Shown here in pieces: positions 1 through 6,251 of a stretch of 6,648 nucleotides of DNA (position 1 is the stretch's first letter; each line of letters begins with the position of its first letter). The stretch is from an uncultured Pseudomonadota bacterium (GTDB lineage: Bacteria > Pseudomonadota > Gammaproteobacteria > Methylococcales > Methylomonadaceae). The notes below the pieces were generated by a model. That model was not told where the DNA came from, did not search any database, and saw only the letters and a list, made by a program, of their open reading frames with translations. The position numbers and the translations under genes are program-made. The DNA is taken from positions 1 through 6,648 of the forward strand of contig CAIVBX010000085.1 in NCBI GenBank assembly GCA_903904275.1. The letters run 5' to 3'.

Positions 1-207
1 ACTTGCGGCGTGTGAAACGGCTTCGCTTAATTCGACTTCTTTACCGTTAATGCGTGGTTTTGTGTCGGTAATTTCTTGTTCAAATGCTGGCGTGTTGACG
101 GTGCAACCGTTTTCAACAACGCTAATTTTTAAACCATCGACTTTAATTGTTAAATCGTCTGTACCAACACCACAAAATGGGCTGGGAACTTCAAAAAATT
201 CACTCAT
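1..207 (-). CDS. fhcB: Formyltransferase/hydrolase complex subunit B (FhcB/FwdB-like), 5' part only
   Basis: Only the first 69 codons are present; the gene runs off the left edge. The product begins MSEFFEVPSPFCGVGTDDL, followed by a conserved-looking NGC (residues 33-35). This resembles the N-terminus of formylmethanofuran dehydrogenase subunit B and its bacterial counterpart FhcB. In methylotrophs the FhcABCD complex works in the cytoplasm, converting formyl-tetrahydromethanopterin to formate in formaldehyde oxidation. The usual family CxxCxxxC Fe-S motif appears here as S9-x-x-C12-x-x-x-T16, with two of three cysteines replaced. That fits the non-redox bacterial Fhc rather than the archaeal redox enzyme (inference). 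The ATG start is well supported by GAGGA at 216-220, 8 nt upstream. The gene follows cpdA by 60 nt on the same strand. Lead position would suit an fhcBADC-type cluster, which would lie outside the window. Identity rests on a short N-terminal piece. Confidence 0.65.
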   Translation of the reverse strand, partial: MSEFFEVPSPFCGVGTDDLTIKVDGLKISVVENGCTVNTPAFEQEITDTKPRINGKEVELSEAVSHAAS

Positions 208-215
208 TAAAACTG

Positions 216-220
216 TCCTC
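216..220 (-). promoter_or_regulatory. Shine-Dalgarno of fhcB
   Basis: On the minus strand this reads GAGGA, 8 nt before the ATG of the partial fhcB gene. It is among the clearest ribosome binding sites in the window and fixes the start of that gene. Confidence 0.7.
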
Positions 221-267
221 TTAATCTTTTCTAATGTATTCAAATGTGTTGCATTGTAACGCGAATG

Positions 268-1065
268 TTAATAGCCTTCGGAATCCAATTCTAATTCCTC
301 CATTTTTACATCAAGGCGTAATACGTTTGTTCTGACCGAACCATCATCGTATAAATCAATAATTCGATAGCCAGATGGTGTTCTGTCCATTTTAAAATTT
401 GCGCTATTTAACGAAAATTGAAAACAGGTTGATGGTGTTCCAAATATAGAAATATCGCCCCATTTTCTATCCATTTCTTGATGAATATGTCCTGTTGTAA
501 TGGCTTTTACATTCGGAAATTGTGCCACCATGTTTAAAAATACGTCACTATTCTCAATTTGCATCGTATCAAGCCACGCACTATTTGTTGATAAACAATT
601 GTGATGTAACGCAATCAACGTAAATAAATCACTTCTTTCATTCAAACAGGTTTCTAAAAAATCTAATTCTGTTTGCGCTAAACGTCCTTTTTCGCTGCCG
701 ATAATTTGGCTGTTTAAGGTCAAAATTTGCCAATTTCCAAAACACGTTTGTTTCTGACAATTGATTTCTGGTGTGTTGAAAACTTGTTGCATCAATTCAT
801 AATTGTCATGATTTCCCGCTAAACAACGTGCAGGTATTTTATGATTTTCGATTTTTTGAAAAATTCGCTGATAGCTTTCAAAACAAGGCGATTGTGCTAA
901 ATCACCTGTTAAAATTAACAAATCATAATGTTTTCGTTGCTCAAAAGCGTTTGCTAATACGTCATAAAAAAAACGCTCCGTTTGAACACCTAGCAACGTA
1001 TTTTCAAATGCTGGCAAAATGTGTAAGTCCGTCACTTGTAACAGAGATAAACAAGGTGATTTCAT
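268..1065 (-). CDS. cpdA: 3',5'-cyclic AMP phosphodiesterase CpdA (calcineurin-like metallophosphoesterase)
   Basis: A cytoplasmic class III phosphodiesterase predicted to hydrolyse cAMP to AMP and so set the cAMP level seen by Crp. The dinuclear-metal motifs all appear in order: D13-x-H15 in QVTDLHI, G54-D55 in LTGDL, G84-N-H-D87, H154-H155 in ALHHN, and G192-H-I-H195. The stretch HHN...WLD at 154-166 matches the E. coli CpdA pattern, HHPLPAGCSWLD, better than generic phosphoesterases. Length is 265 aa from the chosen ATG against about 275 in E. coli. An in-frame TTG at 1077 would add four residues and overlap argA. I prefer the ATG at 1065, which lies 4 nt after the argA stop and has GAG about 7 nt upstream, suggesting translational coupling. 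No terminator follows before fhcB. Related metallophosphoesterases can act on other substrates, so cAMP specificity is inferred. Confidence 0.85.
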   Translation of the reverse strand: MKSPCLSLLQVTDLHILPAFENTLLGVQTERFFYDVLANAFEQRKHYDLLILTGDLAQSPCFESYQRIFQKIENHKIPARCLAGNHDNYELMQQVFNTPEINCQKQTCFGNWQILTLNSQIIGSEKGRLAQTELDFLETCLNERSDLFTLIALHHNCLSTNSAWLDTMQIENSDVFLNMVAQFPNVKAITTGHIHQEMDRKWGDISIFGTPSTCFQFSLNSANFKMDRTPSGYRIIDLYDDGSVRTNVLRLDVKMEELELDSEGY

Positions 1066-1069
1066 GCGA

Positions 1070-2350
1070 TTACTCAAGGATTTTAAAAAGAATTTTAGAA
1101 TTTCGCTGTGGATTATAAAGAGCTTTCAAAAAATCAGGTAGATTGTCGAAGTCACCATGTTCAAAACCGCGTTCTACAAACCACTGCACTGTTTGCGTAG
1201 ATAAAACAAAAAGCGTTTTCAAATTTTGTTTTTTTGCATTTTCTAACGCCGTTGAAAATAAGCGTTGTCCGCGTGCGCCACCACGATAATCAACATGAAC
1301 CGCTAAACAAGCTATTATCGCGCAATTTTCAACGGCATTAACGTGTAACGCCGTGCAGCCAATAATTAGCCCATCGCGTTCTAAAATAATGTAATCGTTA
1401 ATTTCCATTTCAATTTTTTCACGCGACCGTTTTGCCAAAACGCCTTGTTGTTCAAGTGGTTTTATCAATTCCAAAATGCCACCAATATCATTCAACGTCG
1501 CCGCGCGGCAAATTTCATACGGTTTTGCACTGACCAATGTGCCTACGCCATCGCGTGTGAAAAGTTCTTGTAATAACGCGCCATCAATATGTCGATTGAT
1601 TAAATGAACTCGTGCAATTCCAGCTTCACAACTTTCAATCGCCGCTTGTAATGAAAAATTTAATGTTGTGTTTTGTTTTAATTCATCTGTCGTCAATTGA
1701 GCAATTAAATCGCCATTTGCATCAACACAACTTTCTTCAGTTAAAAAAATCAATTTTTCAGCATTTAACGCAATTGCGACTGCTGTTGCAACGTGTTCGG
1801 CGGATAAATTAAACACATCACCACTGGGTGAATAACCGATGGGAGAAATTAAAACTAAATTTTGTTGTTCTAATTGGGCGTGAATTGCCACACTGTTAAT
1901 TTTTCGCACCGCACCTGTATTTGCGTAATCAATGCCATCAATCACACCAATCGGTTTCGCCACAATAAAATTGCCCGATGCGACTTTTAGTTCAGCATTT
2001 GCCATCGGTGAATTTGCTAAACCCATTGAAAGCAAGGCTTCAATTTCTACTTTCACAAAACCAGCGGCTTCTTTCACACATTGCAACGCCACATCATCTG
2101 TAATTCGCAAACGATTATGAAAACAGGCTTGATGATTCAATTTTTCTAAACGTGCGTCAATTTGTGGGCGAATTCCGTGAACTAAAACTAAACGAATGCC
2201 TAAACTTTTTAATAACGCAAAATCATGAATCAGGTTTTTAAACGATTCATCTTTTAACATTTCGCCACCGAAATTTATGACAAATGTTTTATTACGATGC
2301 GCTTGAATATAAGGCGATGAACCACGAAACCATTGGACGAAATTTGTCAT
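1070..2350 (-). CDS. argA: N-acetylglutamate synthase (amino-acid acetyltransferase) ArgA
   Basis: Catalyses the first step of arginine biosynthesis: acetyl-CoA plus L-glutamate gives N-acetylglutamate. It has 426 aa, close to the 443 of E. coli ArgA. Residues about 20-275 form an amino-acid-kinase-fold domain, with FVINFGGE (23-30), LVHGIRPQID (56-65) and a closing GVGTLVS (268-274). In classical ArgA this domain binds the feedback inhibitor arginine. Residues about 280-426 are a GNAT acetyltransferase domain, with the acetyl-CoA loop YRGGARGQRL (355-364), STQTVQWFVERGF (384-396) and the typical tail YNPQRNSKIL (412-421). The two-domain layout separates it from ArgB, which lacks GNAT, and from ArgJ. 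No Shine-Dalgarno is visible before the ATG, but no other start fits. A TAGAAT element and an FNR/Crp-like box lie upstream. cpdA follows after 4 nt, so the two are probably co-transcribed. Confidence 0.95.
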   Translation of the reverse strand: MTNFVQWFRGSSPYIQAHRNKTFVINFGGEMLKDESFKNLIHDFALLKSLGIRLVLVHGIRPQIDARLEKLNHQACFHNRLRITDDVALQCVKEAAGFVKVEIEALLSMGLANSPMANAELKVASGNFIVAKPIGVIDGIDYANTGAVRKINSVAIHAQLEQQNLVLISPIGYSPSGDVFNLSAEHVATAVAIALNAEKLIFLTEESCVDANGDLIAQLTTDELKQNTTLNFSLQAAIESCEAGIARVHLINRHIDGALLQELFTRDGVGTLVSAKPYEICRAATLNDIGGILELIKPLEQQGVLAKRSREKIEMEINDYIILERDGLIIGCTALHVNAVENCAIIACLAVHVDYRGGARGQRLFSTALENAKKQNLKTLFVLSTQTVQWFVERGFEHGDFDNLPDFLKALYNPQRNSKILFKILE

Positions 2351-2383
2351 GTCACATTTGTAATTTTGACGATAAAGGGCGCA

Positions 2384-2389
2384 ATTCTA
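2384..2389 (-). promoter_or_regulatory. Predicted -10 element of the argA-cpdA promoter
   Basis: The minus strand reads TAGAAT, a 5/6 match to TATAAT, 34 nt upstream of the argA ATG. Transcription would start near 2377, giving a leader of about 27 nt. No good -35 hexamer exists at 16-18 nt spacing; the 17-nt position reads ACCGAT. This is what an activator-dependent promoter would show, and an FNR/Crp-like box covers that region. Predicted by eye only. Confidence 0.4.
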
Positions 2390-2410
2390 CACAAAAAATC
2401 CCAAATATCG

Positions 2411-2424
2411 GTGATTCAAATCAA
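2411..2424. promoter_or_regulatory. FNR/Crp-family-like operator in the argA-fabD gap
   Basis: The plus strand reads GTGAT-TCAA-ATCAA, and the minus strand TTGAT-TTGA-ATCAC. This matches the FNR consensus TTGAT-N4-ATCAA at 9 of 10 specified positions, and matches the Crp consensus TGTGA-N6-TCACA less well. Its core is an exact inverted repeat, TGATT-CA-AATCA (2412-2423). The centre lies about 40-41 nt upstream of the start point predicted from the argA TAGAAT, the class II activator position. It lies about 81 nt upstream of the fabD start point predicted from TATAAT. The regulator is not identifiable from the window. Confidence 0.4.
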
Positions 2425-2461
2425 CAATATTTTTTTTAAATTAGAAATTTTTTACAATTTT

Positions 2462-2509
2462 TTGAACCTTTGACTATTGATTTGACTATAATTTTAGTTT
2501 TTCTAAAAT
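2462..2509 (+). promoter_or_regulatory. Predicted fabD promoter region with repeated TTGACTAT
   Basis: A perfect TATAAT lies at 2487-2492, with TTGAAC at 2462-2467 as a -35, though the 19-nt spacer is long. An alternative is TTGACT at 2482-2487 with TAAAAT at 2504-2509 (16-nt spacer), which would leave only a few nt of leader. TTGACTAT occurs twice, 12 nt apart (2470-2477 and 2482-2489), so several overlapping promoter readings are possible. No Shine-Dalgarno is visible before the fabD ATG. That a promoter lies here is likely because fabD is the first gene of a divergent unit; the exact elements are uncertain. Confidence 0.45.
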
Positions 2510-2520
2510 TATTCAAAATA

Positions 2521-3471
2521 ATGACTGAACAAACTTATAACTTAGCTTTCGTCTTTCCTGGACAAGGTTCGCAATCAACAGGAATGCTTAACGATTTAGC
2601 GGCAACTTATCCAGAAATAAAACACACTTTTGAACGCGCATCTAACGCATTAAACAAAGATTTATGGGCGTTAATTACCGATGAATCATTGGCAAGTGAA
2701 TTAAATCAAACTCACAACACGCAACCTGTGATGCTTGCAACAGGTGTCGCGGTTTGGAATGCTTGGATAAAACATAGTGAAACACGCCCTTCATGGATGG
2801 CAGGTCACAGTTTAGGCGAATACAGCGCATTGGTTTGCGCGGGTGCGTTGAATTTTGAAGATGCCATCAAACTCGTCGCATTGCGCGGGGAATTGATGCA
2901 ACAAGCTGTGCCTGAAGGTGTGGGCGCAATGGCTGCAATTCTGGGTTTAGAAGACCATGAAGTGGTTAAAATTTGCGTTGAAGCAGAGCAGGGCGAAGTG
3001 GTTTCAGCCGTGAATTTCAATTCTCAAGGTCAAGTGGTAATTGCAGGTCATAAATCGGCTGTCGAACGCGCTATGATTGGTGCAAAAGACGCGGGAGCAA
3101 AACGCGCGTTGTTGTTACCTGTTAGCGTGCCGTCACATTGTGCGTTGATGTTACCCGCCGCTGAAAAATTAGCTGACGCGCTTCAAAATATCACGATTAA
3201 CCCACCAAATGTGACATTAATTCACAACGTCGATGTACTTTCGCATCGTTCACCTGAGTTAATTCGTCATGCGCTGAAAGAACAACTTTATAAACCTGTG
3301 CGCTGGGTTGATTCAATTAAATTTATGGCAGACCAAGGTGTGACGCAATTTGTAGAATGTGGCGCGGGAAAAGTGTTAATTGGATTAAATAAACGTATCG
3401 CTAAAGAAGCTGAGCATTTCGCGCTTTACGACACACAAACAATGAAAAATGTAATGGAGCAAACCCAATGA
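2521..3471 (+). CDS. fabD: Malonyl-CoA:ACP transacylase FabD
   Basis: Transfers malonyl groups from CoA to acyl carrier protein, supplying the extender unit for type II fatty acid synthesis in the cytoplasm. At 316 aa it is close to the 309 of E. coli FabD. Visible residues are FPGQGSQ (12-18, oxyanion-hole Gln15), the nucleophile elbow GHSLGE (95-100, Ser97), Arg122 in LRGELM for the malonyl carboxylate, and catalytic His206 in VPSHCALM. The late HNVD (235-238) and GAGKVL (281-286) are also family-typical. An in-frame TTG at 2470 would add 17 hydrophobic residues absent from the family and lies in the promoter, so ATG 2521 is chosen; it places FPGQGSQ near the N-terminus as usual. It overlaps fabG by 4 nt (ATGA). 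Neither plsX nor fabH precedes it, which is unusual for a proteobacterial fab cluster. Confidence 0.96.
   Translation: MTEQTYNLAFVFPGQGSQSTGMLNDLAATYPEIKHTFERASNALNKDLWALITDESLASELNQTHNTQPVMLATGVAVWNAWIKHSETRPSWMAGHSLGEYSALVCAGALNFEDAIKLVALRGELMQQAVPEGVGAMAAILGLEDHEVVKICVEAEQGEVVSAVNFNSQGQVVIAGHKSAVERAMIGAKDAGAKRALLLPVSVPSHCALMLPAAEKLADALQNITINPPNVTLIHNVDVLSHRSPELIRHALKEQLYKPVRWVDSIKFMADQGVTQFVECGAGKVLIGLNKRIAKEAEHFALYDTQTMKNVMEQTQ
3456..3459 (+). promoter_or_regulatory. Shine-Dalgarno of fabG inside the end of fabD
   Basis: GGAG sits 8 nt before the fabG ATG, within the last codons of fabD. It supports the ATG at 3468 and translation coupled through the ATGA stop-start overlap. Confidence 0.65.
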
Positions 3472-4196
3472 CTAAAAGAATCGCTTTAATAACAGGTGCA
3501 AGTCGTGGCATCGGACGTGCGATTGCGGAAAGACTCGCTGAAGATGGATTTTTCGTTTTAGGTACGGCGACTTCTGAAAATGGAGCGGCGGCAATTTCTA
3601 CTTATTTAGGCGAAAACGGAAAAGGTTTAATGTTGGACGTTTCAAATTCTGAATCGATTGAAATTGTGATGAAAGCGATTTCAGATGAATTCGGCACGCC
3701 GCACGTTTTGGTCAATAACGCGGGAATTACGCGCGATAATTTATTAATGCGTATGAAAGATGATGAATGGAACGATATTATTTCGACCAATTTAACGTCC
3801 GTTTTCCGCATGAGCAAAGCGGTTTTACGAGGCATGATGAAAGCGAAAACAGGGCGAATTATTAACATTTCGTCAGTTGTCGGTTCAACTGGTAATGCGG
3901 GACAAGCGAATTATGCGGCGGCAAAAGCAGGCATGATTGGTTTTACGAAATCGATGGCAAAAGAAGTCGGTTCACGCAATATCACCGTAAATACTGTCGC
4001 GCCTGGTTTTATTGATACCGATATGACGAAAGAACTCAGCGACGATATAAAAAATCATTTGTTAAGTGCAATTCCATTAGCGCGTTTAGGCGATGCAAAA
4101 GAAATTGCTCACGCGGTTAGTTTTTTAGCGTCAGATGGCGCAGCCTATATCACAGGCGAAACGTTGCACGTTAACGGCGGCATGTTCATGGCATAA
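3468..4196 (+). CDS. fabG: 3-oxoacyl-[acyl-carrier-protein] reductase FabG
   Basis: NADPH-dependent reduction of beta-ketoacyl-ACP to (R)-3-hydroxyacyl-ACP, the first reduction of each fatty acid elongation cycle. At 242 aa it is a complete classical short-chain dehydrogenase/reductase. The Rossmann dinucleotide loop TGASRGIG is at 9-16, NNAG at 83-86, and the catalytic tetrad is Asn108, Ser136, Tyr149 and Lys153 (YAAAK). PGFIDTDMT at 179-187 is the usual FabG form, and the C-terminal GETLHVNGGMFMA is near-identical in type to E. coli FabG. The SDR family is large and a PHB-type acetoacetyl-CoA reductase is possible. The overlap with fabD and the FabG-type tail make the fatty acid role much more likely. 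The gene is followed 17 nt later by an intrinsic terminator, with no acpP after it. Confidence 0.95.
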   Translation: MTKRIALITGASRGIGRAIAERLAEDGFFVLGTATSENGAAAISTYLGENGKGLMLDVSNSESIEIVMKAISDEFGTPHVLVNNAGITRDNLLMRMKDDEWNDIISTNLTSVFRMSKAVLRGMMKAKTGRIINISSVVGSTGNAGQANYAAAKAGMIGFTKSMAKEVGSRNITVNTVAPGFIDTDMTKELSDDIKNHLLSAIPLARLGDAKEIAHAVSFLASDGAAYITGETLHVNGGMFMA

Positions 4197-4213
4197 AATC
4201 CGTTTTATATTGA

Positions 4214-4243
4214 AAAAAAACCGCTGTCAAAAGCGGTTTTTTT
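4214..4243. terminator. Bidirectional intrinsic terminator between fabG and the DUF2970 gene
   Basis: Stem arms ACCGCT (4220-4225) and AGCGGT (4232-4237) enclose the 6-nt loop GTCAAA. The stem is flanked by an A-run at 4213-4219 and a T-run to 4243, which extend the pairing and supply the U-tract in either direction. It lies between two convergent genes ending at 4196 (plus) and 4265 (minus), so it can serve both transcription units. Confidence 0.9.
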
Positions 4244-4264
4244 GTTTGAGATGTTTAACGAAAA

Positions 4265-4450
4265 TTACAACACCATCGACACAATCAACACAATTACGCC
4301 AATAAATGTAATCGTAAAAAGTATGCCGCCGATGACATAAGACGATAACGAACCATGTTGAAAATCTTGTTCACGATTTTTTTGACTTTGAATGCCAGCC
4401 GCTGCGGCAATCACACTTTTAGCGATTTGAAGAAGGTTTGGTTTTGACAT
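4265..4450 (-). CDS. DUF2970 family small inner-membrane protein
   Basis: A 61-aa protein with a soluble N-terminal part and one hydrophobic segment at about residues 36-59 (from SSYVIGGILFT to the end). The pattern AKSVIAAAAGIQSQKNREQDFQHGS (10-34) before the membrane segment matches the DUF2970 family found widely in beta- and gammaproteobacteria, whose function is unknown. The start is set by GGAG at 4458-4461, 7 nt upstream of the ATG at 4450. A longer in-frame start at 4486 would add a basic peptide (MKPPALLNRRKK) and has no better signal. The gene begins inside the last 32 nt of rluB, in another frame, so it is very likely translated from the same mRNA. It ends just before the shared terminator. 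Confidence 0.8.
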   Translation of the reverse strand: MSKPNLLQIAKSVIAAAAGIQSQKNREQDFQHGSLSSYVIGGILFTITFIGVIVLIVSMVL

Positions 4451-5372
4451 CTTTTTTCTCCGATTTAACAATGCTGGTGGTTTCAACTTCTAAACCAGCA
4501 AATTCAAATAATAAATCTAATTCTTTTTTATCGAGTTCGTAGCATTTGCCTGTTCGCAAACCGTCTGACAACACAACAGGTCCATAACGGACACGCATTA
4601 AACGACTGACTACCACATTTTGCGCCTCCCACAAACGACGAACTAAACGATTTCGTCCTTCGCTAACCACAACGTGATACCACTTGTTTGCACCTTCGCC
4701 GCCCATAAAATAGATTTGGTCAAATTTCGCCAAACCATCTTCTAGTTGAACGCCTTGTTTTAACAATTCGATTTTGTCGTCAGGTACTTCACCTAAAATT
4801 CGCACTGCATATTCGCGTTCAACTTCAGTTGAAGGGTGCATCAATTTGTTAGCTAATTCACCATTATTCGTAACGAGCAACAAGCCCGATGTGTTCACGT
4901 CTAAACGTCCAACAGAAATCCAACGCGATGTGTCGAGTTTCGGCAAATTCGCAAAAATTGTCGGACGACCTTGCGGGTCATTTCGAGACACAATTTCGCC
5001 CGTTGGTTTGTGATAAATCAAAACGCGCGTGGGTTGACGTTCAAATTTATCCCAATTGACAACACGGTCATTCAATTGCAAATAATCGCCCGCTTTCAAA
5101 TGTGCGCCTTGTTTCACTAAAACGCCGTTAATTTTCAAACGTCCTTCCGTAATCCAACGTTCAATTTCGCGGCGTGACGCTAAACCACCGCGTGCTAACA
5201 CTTTTTGAATTCGCTCGCCATCTTTTGACACTTCGACATCAACAAGCCGTTTTTCGTCAGGTTGTTTTTTTTTCACGTCGCGTAAATTTTCACGACGCAT
5301 TTGGCTTGCGGGTTTGTTCGGTTGTTTTTTGTTGCGTAAAGAAACGGGTTTATTAAGTTGTTTGGTTTTCAC
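4419..5372 (-). CDS. rluB: 23S rRNA pseudouridine synthase RluB (RsuA/RluB/E/F family)
   Basis: Predicted to isomerise a uridine of 23S rRNA, U2605 in E. coli RluB. It has 317 aa against 291 in E. coli. Residues 1-50 are a Lys/Arg-rich extension not seen at the N-terminus of E. coli RluB. An S4 RNA-binding domain follows at about 52-100 (IQKVLARGGLASRREIE...GRLKING). The catalytic domain carries VGRLDVNTSGLLL with catalytic Asp158 and continues ELANKLMHPSTEVEREYAV (172-190), the RluB form. EGRNRLVRRLWEA (238-250) is the family's second conserved block. The start is GTG at 5372, supported by AGGA at 5378-5381, 5 nt upstream; the first ATG, at residue 25, would lose most of the basic extension. 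It follows bamD by 27 nt and overlaps the DUF2970 gene by 32 nt. RluE or RluF are less likely on motif form. Confidence 0.9.
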   Translation of the reverse strand: MKTKQLNKPVSLRNKKQPNKPASQMRRENLRDVKKKQPDEKRLVDVEVSKDGERIQKVLARGGLASRREIERWITEGRLKINGVLVKQGAHLKAGDYLQLNDRVVNWDKFERQPTRVLIYHKPTGEIVSRNDPQGRPTIFANLPKLDTSRWISVGRLDVNTSGLLLVTNNGELANKLMHPSTEVEREYAVRILGEVPDDKIELLKQGVQLEDGLAKFDQIYFMGGEGANKWYHVVVSEGRNRLVRRLWEAQNVVVSRLMRVRYGPVVLSDGLRTGKCYELDKKELDLLFEFAGLEVETTSIVKSEKKDVKTKPSSNR

Positions 5373-5399
5373 TTTTTTCCTATCAATCTATTTTTGTTT

Positions 5400-6251
5400 T
5401 TATTTATCTAAGCCGACAAAATCCCAGACTTGATGCGATATAGTTTCACCACTATTTTCTTTAACTGGCGCACCATTTGGGTAATTTTGAGTATAAATTC
5501 GTTTTGCATCGGCGGCTAAATCCGTCATATTTAATTGCGTGTAAGCCTCTTGCAAAATTTCTAATGCAAATGGCACAGCAATCGAACGCGGATATTTTTC
5601 CATCACAGTTTTGCCACGATTTACGGCGGCAATATACGCATTTCGTTTCATGTAATAACGGGCAATGTTGATTTCGTGCATCGCTAAATTATTTTTAATG
5701 GCAATTGAGCGTTGTTGTGCGTCTGCGACATACTGACTTTTTGGAAAACGGCGCATCAATTCGGCATAATTCTCCAGCGCATCATTTGCATAAACTTGGT
5801 CACGTTGCGAGGTGTCGGTTGGCAAAAAACGGTCAACAAACGTAATGCCACGATTGTAATTCACTAAGCCTTTTAAGTAATACGCATAATCGACATGATT
5901 ATCGCGTGGATAGGTTTTAATAAATCGGTCAGCCGTAGATAAAGCCGCTTCCGCATCATTATTTTTATAATACGCATACGCACTATCAATCAATGTTTGA
6001 GGTGCAGCGGTATCAAACGGATAACGAGCTTCGAGAGCTTCATAAAGTTTCACGGCTTTATCGTAACTGCTTGCATCAACAGCTACTTTTGCTTCTGTAC
6101 GGAATTTATCCGCATTCCAGCCTGTGTAATCTTCTTGTTCACTTGAACCGCCGCTACCTGTCAAACTTTGCAGCGTTTCACAACCTGTTAAAGACGTTAA
6201 AGCAAGAATTAAACAACAAGCGGTAAAAAATTTAATTAGAATGGTGACCAT
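5400..6251 (-). CDS. bamD: Outer membrane protein assembly factor BamD (lipoprotein)
   Basis: Essential lipoprotein of the BAM complex, anchored in the periplasmic face of the outer membrane, working with BamA to insert beta-barrel proteins. It has 283 aa (E. coli 245). A type II signal peptide covers residues 1-23, with lipobox L21-T22-G23 and acylated Cys24 followed by Glu25. The rest is alpha-helical TPR-type sequence. Family-specific segments include LYEALEARYPFD (69-80), YAYYKNNDAEAAL (92-104), DRFIKTYPR (108-116), DYAYYLKGLVNY (121-132), the RFLPTDTSQRD motif (141-151), LMRRFPKSQY (165-174) and IARYYMKRNAY (196-206). The ATG is followed directly by the signal peptide; no clear Shine-Dalgarno is seen. 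It is divergent to rluD, as in E. coli, and is first in a unit with rluB and the DUF2970 gene. Confidence 0.94.
   Translation of the reverse strand: MVTILIKFFTACCLILALTSLTGCETLQSLTGSGGSSEQEDYTGWNADKFRTEAKVAVDASSYDKAVKLYEALEARYPFDTAAPQTLIDSAYAYYKNNDAEAALSTADRFIKTYPRDNHVDYAYYLKGLVNYNRGITFVDRFLPTDTSQRDQVYANDALENYAELMRRFPKSQYVADAQQRSIAIKNNLAMHEINIARYYMKRNAYIAAVNRGKTVMEKYPRSIAVPFALEILQEAYTQLNMTDLAADAKRIYTQNYPNGAPVKENSGETISHQVWDFVGLDK

Noticed and set aside
208..267. Terminator between cpdA and fhcB
   Set aside because: Only a 4-bp AATG/CATT pairing is visible, without a U-tract, so I do not call one. Read-through is possible.
828..1118. Plus-strand open frame opposite cpdA and the end of argA
   Set aside because: It is wholly antisense to well-supported genes, has no recognisable family and no start signal. 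The same holds for the other short open frames opposite argA, fabD, fabG, rluB and bamD.
2470..2520. In-frame TTG start that would extend FabD by 17 residues
   Set aside because: The extension is hydrophobic, absent from the FabD family, lies over the likely promoter, and has no ribosome binding site. ATG 2521 gives the normal N-terminus.
2351..2520. ArgR operator (ARG box) upstream of argA
   Set aside because: I looked for paired TNTGAAT/ATTCANA-type half sites and found none at correct spacing. The only clear inverted repeat fits FNR/Crp better.
4451..4486. Upstream ATG extending the DUF2970 protein by 12 residues
   Set aside because: The Shine-Dalgarno GGAG at 4458-4461 lies inside this extension at ideal spacing for the ATG at 4450, and the family starts close to the shorter form.
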